Assembly (NCBI RefSeq): GCF_004299785.2 | Contig: NZ_CP036246.2 | Location: 1,922,001-1,986,000 of the forward strand | DNA from: Arcobacter porcinus | GTDB lineage: Bacteria > Campylobacterota > Campylobacteria > Campylobacterales > Arcobacteraceae | Direction: 5' to 3' | Length of the DNA: 64,000 nucleotides | Position numbers and translations under genes: made by a program | Notes under the pieces: model-generated | Seen by the model: the letters and a program-made list of their open reading frames with translations, nothing else | What the model was told of the DNA's origin: nothing | Database searches by the model: none | Shown here: positions 1 through 9,604 of the stretch, piece after piece | Layout of the letters: every line of letters starts with the position of its first letter | Position numbering within the stretch: the first letter of the stretch is position 1

Positions 1-549
1 CATCAAAATAAATATAATAAATAGAGCAGGAATTAACATATTATTTAACCTCTCTATACCTTTTTTTATACCTTTTGAAATGATAAAAGCAATTAAAAAA
101 AATACAAATGTAAAGTAAGATATCTGAGATAAAAGATTAGTTTGTGAATAATTTACAAAATACTTTTCAGCTAAATCTACACTTGCAGGCAAAGTTGTAA
201 AGCTTAGAACTGTATAGTGTAAAATCCAAGCTATAACAATAGGATAAAAAGAGATTATTAAGATTCCTGTTATAAAAGTAAAACCAATATATTTAAAATA
301 TTTATGCTTTTTTGGAGATAAAACTTCAAAAGTTGTAACAGCATCTTTTTTTACAATTTTTCCTAAAATCACCTCAGCAATGAATATAGAAATTCCAATA
401 GAAAAAACTGCAAGTAAGAATACTAAAACAAAAGCTCCACCACCATTTTCTCCTGTAATATAAGGAAATTTCCAAATATTACCAAGCCCAATTGCACTTC
501 CTGCAATCGCCAAAACATATCCAACTCTTGAAAACCTATTTTTATGCAA
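1..549 (-). CDS. Sodium-dependent transporter, NSS (SLC6) family, N-terminal part
   Basis: Inner-membrane Na+-coupled symporter, probably for an amino acid. The visible 183 residues are the N-terminal half of a protein normally about 440 residues long; the rest lies beyond the window start. TM1 carries the family signature GLGNIWKFPY followed by TGENGGG, the unwound sodium and substrate-binding helix of LeuT-like transporters; several more hydrophobic segments follow. The start is taken as TTG at 549 because AGAGG lies five bases upstream and no ATG fits the signature. Substrate cannot be told from the sequence. It is transcribed divergently from nfo. Confidence 0.85.
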   Translation of the reverse strand, partial: MHKNRFSRVGYVLAIAGSAIGLGNIWKFPYITGENGGGAFVLVFLLAVFSIGISIFIAEVILGKIVKKDAVTTFEVLSPKKHKYFKYIGFTFITGILIISFYPIVIAWILHYTVLSFTTLPASVDLAEKYFVNYSQTNLLSQISYFTFVFFLIAFIISKGIKKGIERLNNMLIPALFIIFILM

Positions 550-690
550 AACAACCTCTGATATAAACTTTTTTTGATTGTATCTAAAAGTTTATAATTT
601 TTTTACCTCTACTTTATACTATTATCTCTTAAACACTCTATTATTCTATACTTAGCTGTTTTAGGATATTATAAATTTCTAATTAAATTG

Positions 691-709
691 GATAAAGATT
701 ATCATAATA
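691..709. promoter_or_regulatory. Possible Fur-like box upstream of nfo
   Basis: The stretch GATAAAGATTATCATAATA matches the classical 19-base Fur consensus at 15 positions by eye. It lies about 40 bases before the nfo start. In so AT-rich a genome chance matches are common, so this is a weak call. Confidence 0.25.
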
Positions 710-749
710 TGTATATAAATATTACTTTTATTCATAAATAGGAGTTAAA

Positions 750-1595
750 ATGAAATTTGTTGGTGCTCATGTGAGTGCAAGTGGTGGAGTTTATAATTCA
801 CCAATAAATGCTAGTTTAATAGGAGCAAAAGCTTTTGCTTTATTTACTAAAAACCAAAGACAATGGAATGCAAAAGCTTTAGATAATGAGACAATTGATA
901 GATGGTTTAAAGAGCTTGAAAAAAGTGGAATACAAAGCAAACATATTTTACCTCACAACTCATATCTTATAAATCTTGGTCATCCAGATAGTGATGCTAG
1001 AGAAAAATCTTTAAATAGTTTTATTGATGAAGTTCAAAGATGTGAAATATTAGCTTTAGATAAATTAAATTTTCATCCAGGTTCTCACTTAAGAAAAATA
1101 AGCGAAGATGAGTGTTTAGATAATATTGCAGAGTGTTTAAATATAACTTTAGAAAAAACAAGTGGTGTTAAACTTGTTATTGAAAATACTGCTGGTCAAG
1201 GAAGTAATCTTGGTTACAAATTTGAACATCTTGCATATTTAATAGATAAAGTTGAAGATAAAAGTAGAATTGGTGTATGTATTGATACTTGTCATATGTT
1301 TACAGCTGGTTATGATATTAGAACAAAAGAAGCTTACGATAAAACTTGGGCAGAATTTGACAAAATTGTAGGAAGAGAATATTTGGCAGGAATGCACATA
1401 AATGATTCAAAACCAGAACTTGGAAGCCGTGTTGATAGACACGATAGTCTTGGAGCTGGTCAAATTGGTTGGGATGCTTTTAAATTTATAATGAATGATT
1501 CAAGAATGGATGATATTCCACTTGTTTTAGAAACAATAGATGAAAACATTTGGGCAGAAGAGATAGAAACTTTATATAGTTTTATAGGAAAATAG
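750..1595 (+). CDS. nfo: Endonuclease IV (AP endonuclease)
   Basis: Cuts DNA 5' of abasic sites in base excision repair; a TIM-barrel enzyme with three zinc ions. All the metal-binding motifs are visible in order: H in [10 protein letters not shown] in [15 protein letters not shown] and H in [14 protein letters not shown] in MHINDSK, D and H in [12 protein letters not shown], and the last E in PLVLETI. Length 281 residues is standard. The ATG follows TAGGAG. The MFS gene begins one base after its stop, so the two are probably cotranscribed. Confidence 0.97.
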   Translation: MKFVGAHVSASGGVYNSPINASLIGAKAFALFTKNQRQWNAKALDNETIDRWFKELEKSGIQSKHILPHNSYLINLGHPDSDAREKSLNSFIDEVQRCEILALDKLNFHPGSHLRKISEDECLDNIAECLNITLEKTSGVKLVIENTAGQGSNLGYKFEHLAYLIDKVEDKSRIGVCIDTCHMFTAGYDIRTKEAYDKTWAEFDKIVGREYLAGMHINDSKPELGSRVDRHDSLGAGQIGWDAFKFIMNDSRMDDIPLVLETIDENIWAEEIETLYSFIGK

Positions 1596-1596
1596 T

Positions 1597-2787
1597 TTGA
1601 AAAAAAGATTAATAAACCCTAAGTTTATAACAACAATTTCACTAATTGTAATTTTATGTTATATGGCTATTGATATGTATCTAGCTTCAATGCCTGATAT
1701 TGCAACATATTTCCAAACTTCATATGCAAAAGTACAGCTTTCACTTACTTTTTATCTTTTTGCTTTGGGAATTGGACAACTGTTTTTTGGACCACTTATT
1801 GACTATTTTGGAAGAAAAAAGCTTCTTCTATTTGGTTTTTTAGTTTATGCTTTTTGTTCATATTTGATCACAACTGCATCAAGCGTTGAGATATTTTTAT
1901 TTTATAGAATAATCCAAGGGTTAGGAGTATCTTTAACTTATGTTTCATTAATAAGTATGATAAGAGATGTTTCAAAAGGAAAAGTAGCAGCAAAAATATT
2001 TGCAATATTAATCACAATAGGAGCGATTACTCCAATTTTAGCACCTGCTATTGGTGGATATATTGATCAGATTTTTGGATGGAAATCAATATTTTATGTA
2101 CTTTGTGTTTTAGCACTAATTTTAACTTTTGTATCAGTTTTTACTTTGCAAGAGACTTTAAAAGAAGAGAAAAGAGTAATAATAAATTTTAAAAATGTAT
2201 TTATTATATATGCTTCAATTTTCAAAGATAAAAAATTTATAATCCCTGCTTTAGCAACTTGTCTTATGTATATGTTTATTTTTGCATATATTGCAGGTGC
2301 TTCTTATGCATATAGAGAAGTTTATGATATAGATGCAAAAACTTTTGGTCTTCTTTTTGGAGCAACGGGAAGTGCTTTATTACTTGGAGCTTTATTATCT
2401 ACTAAACTTCTAAAAATTATGGATATGGATAGATTATCTATTACAGGAGCAACTTTTATATTTATTGGAGCTCTTATAAGTTTTACAAGCTCAAATATTG
2501 CTGTTATAGGTTTAGATGGAATTGTATTTGGATTTTTTATATCTTTCTTTGGTTTAGGTTTAGCAGAAGCAAGTCTTTTTGCTATTGCTATGTCCTCACA
2601 AAAAAAATCATTGGGAGCAACTGCTGCACTTTTAGGTTCTTTACAACTTTTACTTCCAGCAACAGTTACTTTAATAGCTGGATATCTAGTAGAGATTTCA
2701 AACTTTCATTGGCTTAGTTTAATTCTTGTTTTAAGTATCCTATCTTTTGTATTCACTGTAAGAGTATTTAGGAAGAAAAAAGCTTAA
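1597..2787 (+). CDS. MFS multidrug exporter, Bcr/CflA type
   Basis: Twelve-helix inner-membrane proton antiporter of the drug-resistance DHA1 group. Family signs are the N-terminal DMYLASMPDIATYF and the loop 2-3 motif GPLIDYFGRKKLL (motif A), followed by RIIQGLGVS. The gene starts with TTG one base after the nfo stop; no ATG is available before the first helix. A paralogue of the same family is at 55081-56235. The exported compound cannot be inferred. Confidence 0.85.
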   Translation: MKKRLINPKFITTISLIVILCYMAIDMYLASMPDIATYFQTSYAKVQLSLTFYLFALGIGQLFFGPLIDYFGRKKLLLFGFLVYAFCSYLITTASSVEIFLFYRIIQGLGVSLTYVSLISMIRDVSKGKVAAKIFAILITIGAITPILAPAIGGYIDQIFGWKSIFYVLCVLALILTFVSVFTLQETLKEEKRVIINFKNVFIIYASIFKDKKFIIPALATCLMYMFIFAYIAGASYAYREVYDIDAKTFGLLFGATGSALLLGALLSTKLLKIMDMDRLSITGATFIFIGALISFTSSNIAVIGLDGIVFGFFISFFGLGLAEASLFAIAMSSQKKSLGATAALLGSLQLLLPATVTLIAGYLVEISNFHWLSLILVLSILSFVFTVRVFRKKKA

Positions 2788-2800
2788 GATTAAGCTTTAT
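2776..2800. terminator. Bidirectional terminator between convergent MFS and SulP genes
   Basis: AAAGCTTAA and TTAAGCTTT form a perfect stem around two bases (2779-2798) and overlap both stop codons. Read on the minus strand it is followed by a T run, so it suits the end of the SulP gene best. Confidence 0.7.
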
Positions 2801-4430
2801 CTTTCAATATTATATTTTCAAGATGCCTTACATATTCTAAAGAATCTTCAATATTTGAAAAGCTTGTAACATAATCAAATTTTGCTCTTTCTAATTTTTT
2901 TAATACTCTATTATTTAATCCTGAAAGAATAAGTTTTTTATTTTTTGCTGCAAATGTATCTATAATAGATTTTAAAGCAACCATAGCTGTCATATCAATC
3001 ATAGAAACATTTTTCATATTTAAAATAACAATATCTCTTTTATCACTTGAGCTAAGTAGTGATTTCATAGCTTTTTGTGCAGCTCCAAAAAACATTGGTC
3101 CATTTATATCATAAATCAAAACATTTTTTGGCAAATCTGGATGTAGAGTTTTATTTTCACTTACAAGCTCAATTGAATATAACTCAATAGTTCTTTTTAT
3201 AAATAGAACTGAAGCTAGTCCAATACCAACTGCAACTGCAACTTGCATATCAATTAAAACAGTCAATGAAAAACATGTAAGAAGTACATATATATCATCT
3301 TTTGGTGCTGTTCTTAAAATATTTTTGAAGTGTTTAATTTCACTCATATTCCAAGCAACTATCAATAAAAGAGCAGATAATCCAGCCATTGGAAGATAAG
3401 AAATATATGGAGCAATAAATAAAATTGAAACTAAAATAAATAAAGAGTGAACTATACTTGCTAGTTTTGCTGTTCCACCTGCATTTATATTTGCAACCGT
3501 TCTTGCTATTGCAGCAGTTGCTGGAATTCCTCCAAAAAATGGAACAACAATATTTGTGATTCCTTGACCTATTAGCTCTTTATTTGGATCTGTTTTATTA
3601 CCTGTTATTCCATCACTAATAACTGCACACAATAAAGATTCCAAAGCACCTAAAATTGCAATTGCAATTGCATGAGGAAGTAGTTTTGTAATTAAAGCAA
3701 AATTTATCTCTTCTGGTTTTAAAAACTCCCAAGGAAGAATAAACTGTAAAGGAATTGGTGGAATTCCTGTTCCACTATTTTCTCCAACTTCATAAGAAAA
3801 AGTTGAATGAATAGTTGCAATATTTAGCCCAAACTTATGATTAAAATATGCTACAAGCAGAGTTACTATGCTCAATGCAATCAAAGCTGGTGGAATTTTA
3901 CTTTTTGATTTTTTCCAAAGAATGAGAATAAGCAAAGTTAAACTAGCAGTTAAAAATTCATATAAGTTAATTGTAGGAAAAGATTGAAAAAGTAAAAAAA
4001 TCTTATCAAGATATGAACCTGTAAAGTTCTCAATTGTAAGTCCAAAAAAATCTTTTATCTGAAAAGTTGCAATTACAACAGCAATTCCAGAAGTAAACCC
4101 AACTGTAACTGGATATGGAACAAGTTCTATTAGGTTTCCTAATTTAAATACACCAACTAAAACTAAAATAACTCCTGACATAAGTCCACAAAGTAAAAGT
4201 CCAGTTACTCCAAACTCTTGAACAATAGGAATTAAAATTACTATAAAAGCAGCTGTTGGCCCTGATATGTTTACCTTACTTGAACCAAATATAGCTGCAA
4301 TAATTCCAGCAATAATTGCAGTATAAAGCCCTAGTTCTGGTGGAACTCCAGTTCCAATAGCAAGAGCCATAGATAAAGGAAGAGCAATAATTCCAACCGT
4401 AAGACCAGCAAAAATATTACTTTTTATCAT
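2790..4430 (-). CDS. SulP family anion transporter with STAS domain
   Basis: Inner-membrane permease of the SLC26/SulP family; bacterial members carry sulfate, bicarbonate or dicarboxylates. The N-terminal 400 residues are strongly hydrophobic and include the SulP signature region with ISGPTAAFIVIL and GVTGLLLCGLMSG. The C-terminal 110 residues form a STAS domain (VLIYDINGPMFFGAAQKAM, then NMKNVSMIDMTAM). Length 546 is typical. No carbonic anhydrase lies beside it, so the substrate is open. It lies 12 bases downstream of the lipoprotein gene and probably shares its transcript. Confidence 0.9.
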   Translation of the reverse strand: MIKSNIFAGLTVGIIALPLSMALAIGTGVPPELGLYTAIIAGIIAAIFGSSKVNISGPTAAFIVILIPIVQEFGVTGLLLCGLMSGVILVLVGVFKLGNLIELVPYPVTVGFTSGIAVVIATFQIKDFFGLTIENFTGSYLDKIFLLFQSFPTINLYEFLTASLTLLILILWKKSKSKIPPALIALSIVTLLVAYFNHKFGLNIATIHSTFSYEVGENSGTGIPPIPLQFILPWEFLKPEEINFALITKLLPHAIAIAILGALESLLCAVISDGITGNKTDPNKELIGQGITNIVVPFFGGIPATAAIARTVANINAGGTAKLASIVHSLFILVSILFIAPYISYLPMAGLSALLLIVAWNMSEIKHFKNILRTAPKDDIYVLLTCFSLTVLIDMQVAVAVGIGLASVLFIKRTIELYSIELVSENKTLHPDLPKNVLIYDINGPMFFGAAQKAMKSLLSSSDKRDIVILNMKNVSMIDMTAMVALKSIIDTFAAKNKKLILSGLNNRVLKKLERAKFDYVTSFSNIEDSLEYVRHLENIILKDKA

Positions 4431-4442
4431 TTTATCTATCTC

Positions 4443-5054
4443 TTATTTAGCATATATTTTTTTTGAAAAATCTTTTTTCTTATCTTGATATAATGAGTCA
4501 AAATAGTTTGATTTTTCACTATCTTCTTTTATATATTGTCCATTTGAATATAAAATCACCAACTCTTTTTGTGCATCTTTAACACCAGCATTTGCTGAAA
4601 ATTCAAGAAGCTTAATAGCCTTTTTTGCATCATCATTTGCAAGATAATAAAAAGATATTTTATAAGCAGCTATTGGATCTAATTTTTCAACATCTTTTAA
4701 AAGTTTAATTGCCATCTCTTCATCTTTTTTATAGAAAATTCCATTTTCATACATTGAAGATAAAAAAACATTTGCATAGATATTTCCAGCCTCTTTTGCT
4801 AAAAGAAATCTATCTTTAGCAACTGTTGAATTTCCTATTTTAAGCTCATAAATTCCCAATCTTAATTGCGCAAAACTATTTTTATAAGCTATTAAATCAT
4901 AACAATCCATTTCCAATTTTACTTTTTTATTTTTACAAGAATCTGCTGTTTGTAACTCTGATTGTAAAACTTCACTATTTTTATATTTTGAAAAACAAGC
5001 AGTAAACGAAAAAGAGATTAAGATTATTATTGAATATTTAATAAATTGTGACAT
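4443..5054 (-). CDS. Lipoprotein with Sel1/TPR-like repeats
   Basis: Predicted lipoprotein: hydrophobic signal with a lipobox FTAC, cysteine at residue 20. The mature part contains helical repeats resembling Sel1 units, for example ANVFLSSMYENGIFYKKDEEMA and, near the C terminus, AQKELVILYSNGQYIKEDSEKS-type spacing. Sel1-like repeats usually bind proteins; no specific role can be given. It is the first gene of a likely two-gene unit with the SulP transporter and is divergent from the AAA+ ATPase gene. Confidence 0.7.
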   Translation of the reverse strand: MSQFIKYSIIILISFSFTACFSKYKNSEVLQSELQTADSCKNKKVKLEMDCYDLIAYKNSFAQLRLGIYELKIGNSTVAKDRFLLAKEAGNIYANVFLSSMYENGIFYKKDEEMAIKLLKDVEKLDPIAAYKISFYYLANDDAKKAIKLLEFSANAGVKDAQKELVILYSNGQYIKEDSEKSNYFDSLYQDKKKDFSKKIYAK

Positions 5055-5164
5055 AAATGCTCCCCAGAAAGAATATAATGAATTTTATCATCTTTTCATT
5101 CATTTGTAGTTAAGACGATTTAAGATATCATAAAAACTAATTCAAATTTTATTTTCGGAGCTAA

Positions 5165-6898
5165 ATGCAAGAGGTAATAGACTTTCTAAAAGAAAAAGAT
5201 GTAGAAAATACAAAGTTTTTTGCACAATTAAAATGTAGTATTGATGAAGCAAAAATCCTGCAATATCTATCAAAAGAGTATATGCAAGGAAGAGATGTTT
5301 TAAGTGTAATTGATATCTTAACTCAATTTTATAATATTGAAAAATATGAACATCTTGAGAAGTTGAATATTATAAAATCACTTTTAGAGTTGGGTTGGGT
5401 TATTCAAATAGCTTTTGAACAAGTAAAACTAAATGAAGCCTCAAAATTTGAGCTAATAAACTCTTCAATATCTTTATCAAGTGCATATTTAAAAATGTTA
5501 GAAAGCGGAACTAGTGAATTTATATTACCTGAAATAAGAAATTATAGTGACCACTTGGAGTACTTACAAGATCAATTTTTAAAAATCGATATTTCTCAAC
5601 AATTAAATAGTGTAAAAAGAAATTTTGATATAAATTCTCCAAATACAAGCAGACTTAAAAACAAACTTCTACTTATTGAAAATAGAATTAAAGATAGAAT
5701 AAATGCAACAACAAATAAAATTTTAATAGAAGAGTTTTTTAAAGAACACAATTTAAATGAACAAGAACAAACACTATTTCTAGCTTTGTTAAAAGAAGAA
5801 TATAGTGGTGGAGATGGAACATTAAGAGAGATGAACTATCTACTTGAACTAATCTCAAATGATGATTATGAAAAAATAAAATATAGAAGTTTACTAGAAG
5901 AGAGTTCAACACTTATTTCAAAAAATCTATTTGATTATGATGAAGTTTTAACTCCTTTTGGTGGAATAAATAGAAACTTTTACATAACAGATGAAGTTTT
6001 ATATAAAATATCTCATCCAAATAAAAAAGGTTCTGCTGTTGCAAAAATCAAACTTGAAACAATCATAAAAGAGCAAGAGATGTTTGAGCTAATCTCTACA
6101 ACTAAGACTTTAGAAGATGTAGTTTTAAATCCAAAAACAAAAGAGACTTTAGATAATCTTTTAAAACAAGTTGATAAAAGTGTTATAAATAGACTTAAAT
6201 CTTGGGGAATAAAAGATAAAAAAAGAGGAATTGATGCAAAAATCATATTTTATGGTCTTGCTGGAACTGGAAAAACAATCACAGCTTTAGCTCTTGCAAG
6301 ATCACTAAAAAAAGATGTTCTTAGTTTTGATTGCTCTAAAATTTTATCAATGTATATAGGTGAAAGTGAAAAAAATGTACGAAATATATTTGATAAATAT
6401 AATGAGATAAAAGAGCAAACAAAAACAGAACCTGTTTTACTTTTAAATGAAGCTGACCAATTTTTAAGCTCAAGAACAAGCGGAACTGGAAGTAGTGCTG
6501 ATAAAATGCATAACCAAATGCAAAATATATTTTTGGAACAAATCGAGAGATTTGATGGAATTTTAATAGCTACTACAAATCTACTTGAAAATCTTGATAA
6601 AGCATTCTCAAGAAGATTTAATTACAAAATAGAATTTACAAAACCAAACCATGAACAAAGAGTAAAACTATGGAAGAAATTAACTCCTAGTGCTTTACCT
6701 TTAGAAAAAGATTTTGATTTTGAGAAAATTGCAAATCATGAACTTACAGGTGGGCAAATAGAGCTTGTGATTAAAAATACAGCTTATAAATTAGCTGTAA
6801 ATGATAATGCAGTTTTTACAATAGATGATTTTGAAGAGCAGATTACAAAAGAGAAAAAGTCTCAATTTGATAAAGAGACAAAAGTTGGATTTTTTTAA
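5165..6898 (+). CDS. AAA+ ATPase (classic AAA clade), role unknown
   Basis: 577 residues. The C-terminal 220 or so form an AAA domain: Walker A GLAGTGKT near residue 365, Walker B region LLLNEADQFL with Asn in place of the usual first Asp, sensor 1 in ILIATTNLLENL and the arginine pair in AFSRRFNYK. The first 330 residues are helical, with no recognised domain; this half probably selects partners or substrate. The family is found in Campylobacterota beside ordinary genes, often annotated only as ATP-binding protein. ATG follows TTCGGAGCTAA. The next gene begins 11 bases after its stop, suggesting cotranscription. Confidence 0.75.
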   Translation: MQEVIDFLKEKDVENTKFFAQLKCSIDEAKILQYLSKEYMQGRDVLSVIDILTQFYNIEKYEHLEKLNIIKSLLELGWVIQIAFEQVKLNEASKFELINSSISLSSAYLKMLESGTSEFILPEIRNYSDHLEYLQDQFLKIDISQQLNSVKRNFDINSPNTSRLKNKLLLIENRIKDRINATTNKILIEEFFKEHNLNEQEQTLFLALLKEEYSGGDGTLREMNYLLELISNDDYEKIKYRSLLEESSTLISKNLFDYDEVLTPFGGINRNFYITDEVLYKISHPNKKGSAVAKIKLETIIKEQEMFELISTTKTLEDVVLNPKTKETLDNLLKQVDKSVINRLKSWGIKDKKRGIDAKIIFYGLAGTGKTITALALARSLKKDVLSFDCSKILSMYIGESEKNVRNIFDKYNEIKEQTKTEPVLLLNEADQFLSSRTSGTGSSADKMHNQMQNIFLEQIERFDGILIATTNLLENLDKAFSRRFNYKIEFTKPNHEQRVKLWKKLTPSALPLEKDFDFEKIANHELTGGQIELVIKNTAYKLAVNDNAVFTIDDFEEQITKEKKSQFDKETKVGFF

Positions 6899-6909
6899 GA
6901 AGGAAAATT

Positions 6910-7668
6910 ATGAATTTAGAAAAATATGATTATATTTTAAGTATTGGGACTTTTTTTGAAGATAAGAATTTATTTGAAAATATTAAAAAAGTATCAGATT
7001 TTACATATATGCACCCTATTGATAAAGCTAGTTTAAAAGAGTTTTATTCTCAATTTATAAAATATGAAGTAGGAAGTGAAGAGGCTGTTTTAGCTTTGGT
7101 TTTATACTTCTTTACAAATAATAGATCAAGAGAGTTAGAAGATTATTTAGAAGATCTTGATATTGGTTATTTATCTGCTGAAAGCTCTTGCGGAGAAGAG
7201 GAGTTTGAAGATAGTTTTGAACTATTTAAAAAAGCTTCAAACAAAGCTTTAGTTTTAGGAGATGATTTAGAAAATCATCAAAATATAGAAAATATTTTAG
7301 CAATCTTAAAAAACATAGAAAAATATTCAGATTTTGAACTACTTTTTACAAATAAAAAGCTTGAAAATAGTTTTAAGAACTACTCTAATTTCACATTAAA
7401 TGAACCAGAAGAGTTAAAAAGTTTTAATGGAACAATATTATACTTTTTAGATGATTCTTCATTAGGTACTAATCTAGTAGCTAGTCAAACATTTTTAAAT
7501 ATTGCAAAGCTAAATGACAAAGATTTTGTATCTTTTTCTATAAATAACAAAGAGTATAAAAAGCAAATAATCTTAGATAAAAATCTTTTAGGAACTATTG
7601 CTTTAATAAATGAAAATATCTCTACTTATAGTTTTTCTAAAGTAGTTTTAAAAAAGGAAGAAATATGA
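6910..7668 (+). CDS. Uncharacterised protein resembling an internal segment of NuoG
   Basis: 252 residues without signal peptide or membrane helix. I do not recognise a full domain, but phrases such as KYEVGSEEAVLAL, IGYLSAESSCGEEEFED and LVLGDDLENHQNIENI followed by a short ILAILKNIEKYSDFELL segment recall the molybdopterin-oxidoreductase-like part of Campylobacterota NuoG, the complex I subunit. No iron-sulfur cysteine motifs are present (a single Cys). That resemblance is from memory and untested. AAGGAAAATT precedes the ATG. The gene overlaps mqnD by four bases (ATGA), so the two are translationally coupled. Confidence 0.5.
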   Translation: MNLEKYDYILSIGTFFEDKNLFENIKKVSDFTYMHPIDKASLKEFYSQFIKYEVGSEEAVLALVLYFFTNNRSRELEDYLEDLDIGYLSAESSCGEEEFEDSFELFKKASNKALVLGDDLENHQNIENILAILKNIEKYSDFELLFTNKKLENSFKNYSNFTLNEPEELKSFNGTILYFLDDSSLGTNLVASQTFLNIAKLNDKDFVSFSINNKEYKKQIILDKNLLGTIALINENISTYSFSKVVLKKEEI

Positions 7669-8531
7669 AAAATATAAGTGTAGCTCACTCACCTGATGCA
7701 GATGATATATTTATGTATTATGCTATTAAATTTGGTTGGGTTGATATAAAAGATGCCAAATTTGATAATATTGCAGATGATATTGAAACATTAAATCAAG
7801 CAACTTTAAAAGGAGTTTATGACATTTGTGCAATATCTTTTGCTCTTTATCCTTTTGTAAAAGATGATTATGCTCTTTTGAAAACTGCTGTCTCTTTTGG
7901 TGAGGGATATGGTCCAAAACTAATTAAGAAAAAAGGTGTAAAACTAAAAAGAAATTTCAAAGTTGCTTTAAGTGGAGAATTTACAACAAATGCACTAATA
8001 TTTAAAATCTCTTATCCAGAAGCAAGAATCACTTATATGAATTTTTTAGATATTGAACAAGCTGTAATAGATGGAACAGTTGATGCTGGAGTTTTAATTC
8101 ATGAATCAATTTTGACTTACAATAATGAGCTTGAAGTAGAAGCTGAAGTTTGGGATCTTTGGCAAAATTTATGCGAAGATAAAACTCTTCCTTTACCTCT
8201 TGGTGGAATGTGTTTAAGAAGATCTATTCCTTTAATTGATGCTATAAAATATGAAAATGTTTTAATAAAAGCTGTTGATGTAGCAAATAAAAATAGAAAA
8301 ACTTTAGCTCCAATGCTCTTAGAAAAAGGTTTAATTAGAGTTGATGCTCCAACTTTAGATAAATATTTAGATTTATATGCAAATGATAACTCTGTAAATT
8401 TAAGTCCAATTCAATATAAAGCTATAAATAAACTTTTTGAACTTGGTTATAAACATGGTTTTTACCAAAATTTAATAAAAGCAGAAGAATTTTTAATCCC
8501 AAGTGAGTATGAAGAGCTAAGAAACAGTTAA
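7665..8531 (+). CDS. mqnD: 1,4-dihydroxy-6-naphthoate synthase (futalosine pathway)
   Basis: Converts cyclic dehypoxanthine futalosine to 1,4-dihydroxy-6-naphthoate in the alternative menaquinone route used by Campylobacterota. The fold is that of periplasmic-binding-like proteins. The N-terminal HSPDADDIFMYYAI and the central TLPLPLGGMCLRRSI are typical of MqnD rather than MqnA. Length 288 is standard. It overlaps the upstream gene by four bases and murB by one (TAATG), so it sits inside a tightly coupled operon. Confidence 0.92.
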   Translation: MKNISVAHSPDADDIFMYYAIKFGWVDIKDAKFDNIADDIETLNQATLKGVYDICAISFALYPFVKDDYALLKTAVSFGEGYGPKLIKKKGVKLKRNFKVALSGEFTTNALIFKISYPEARITYMNFLDIEQAVIDGTVDAGVLIHESILTYNNELEVEAEVWDLWQNLCEDKTLPLPLGGMCLRRSIPLIDAIKYENVLIKAVDVANKNRKTLAPMLLEKGLIRVDAPTLDKYLDLYANDNSVNLSPIQYKAINKLFELGYKHGFYQNLIKAEEFLIPSEYEELRNS

Positions 8532-9316
8532 TGGAAAACTACTTTAAAACAATAGATTTTAAAAGATACTCTTCAATTCATATTGGAAGCCAAAAAGAAG
8601 TTTTAGTAATAAATCAAATATCAGATTATGAAGATTATCAGATTATTGGAAGAGGAAATAATCTTCTAATCTCTCCTGATTGCAATAAAAAATTTGCAAT
8701 TTTAGGTGAAAACTTTGATTATATAGAAGAAAAAGAAAATTTAATTTATGTTGGATGTGCTACAAGTAGTGGAAAACTTCTTACTTATACAAGAAAAAAT
8801 AATATTGCAAATTTAGAGTTTTTAGCAAAATTACCTGGAAATTTAGGTGGTTTAGTAAAAATGAATGCTGGGCTTAAATCTTGGGAAATTTTTAATTATG
8901 TTCACTCTATAAAGACAAAAGATGGATATATAAAAAAAGAAGATTTGGATTTTTCTTATAGACATACAAATATAAATACAATTATTTATGAAGTTGTTTT
9001 CCAAAAAGAGCTAGGTTTTAGCAAAGAAAGACAAGATGAATTTGTAAAGATGAGAGACAACCAACCTCAAAAACCAAGTGCTGGAAGCTGTTTTAAAAAT
9101 CCAAAAGATGATTTTGCAGGAAGATTAATAGAAGCTGTCGGTCTAAAAGGATATAGAATTGGAGATATGGAGTTTTCAAATACTCATGCAAACTTCTTAG
9201 TAAATCATGGAAATGGTACATTTGAAGATGCAATTTCTTTGATAAATCTTGCAAAACAAAAAGTAAAAGAACAATTTAACATAGAATTAGAAACTGAAAT
9301 TATAGTTTTTTCTTAA
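8531..9316 (+). CDS. murB: UDP-N-acetylenolpyruvoylglucosamine reductase
   Basis: FAD- and NADPH-dependent second step of UDP-MurNAc synthesis for peptidoglycan, cytosolic. FAD-binding residues lie in IIGRGNNLLIS and LPGNLGGLVKMNAG; the catalytic Ser is in AGSCFKNP and the C-terminal Glu in LETEIIVFS. At 261 residues it is the short type found in Campylobacter and Helicobacter. The start overlaps the mqnD stop by one base. Confidence 0.95.
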   Translation: MENYFKTIDFKRYSSIHIGSQKEVLVINQISDYEDYQIIGRGNNLLISPDCNKKFAILGENFDYIEEKENLIYVGCATSSGKLLTYTRKNNIANLEFLAKLPGNLGGLVKMNAGLKSWEIFNYVHSIKTKDGYIKKEDLDFSYRHTNINTIIYEVVFQKELGFSKERQDEFVKMRDNQPQKPSAGSCFKNPKDDFAGRLIEAVGLKGYRIGDMEFSNTHANFLVNHGNGTFEDAISLINLAKQKVKEQFNIELETEIIVFS

Positions 9317-9318
9317 AT

Positions 9319-9476
9319 ATTATCTCTTATGCTGATAAAGAAGTTTCTCATTCAAAAATTATAAATTTAGATTTTTAATATGAAAAAAGATTTAAAAATC
9401 ACTTATCTAAAAAAACCAATGAAGTTTTAAAGAAACGATAATTGAAGATATTGGTTTTAGAGGAGATATCTATTAA
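9319..9476 (+). pseudogene. Decayed ORF fragment after murB
   Basis: Reading on from the murB stop gives NIISYADKEVSHSKIINLDF, a stop, then YEKRFKNHLSKKTNEVLK, after which a shift to the next frame continues TIIEDIGFRGDIY and a stop. The pieces look like coding sequence broken by one nonsense codon and one frameshift. I cannot name the parent gene. The rest of the 288-base gap before 9605 shows only AT-rich DNA. Confidence 0.3.
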
Positions 9477-9604
9477 TATTTATTAAATTCTTTATTCTCA
9501 ATTCATTTTTAATCTCATATATTTACATTATTTAAAATTAAAGTTAAACAAAGGTTAATTAAACTAGTATTAAGAAAAGTAATTATTTTAAAGGAGTTTT
9601 TGAT

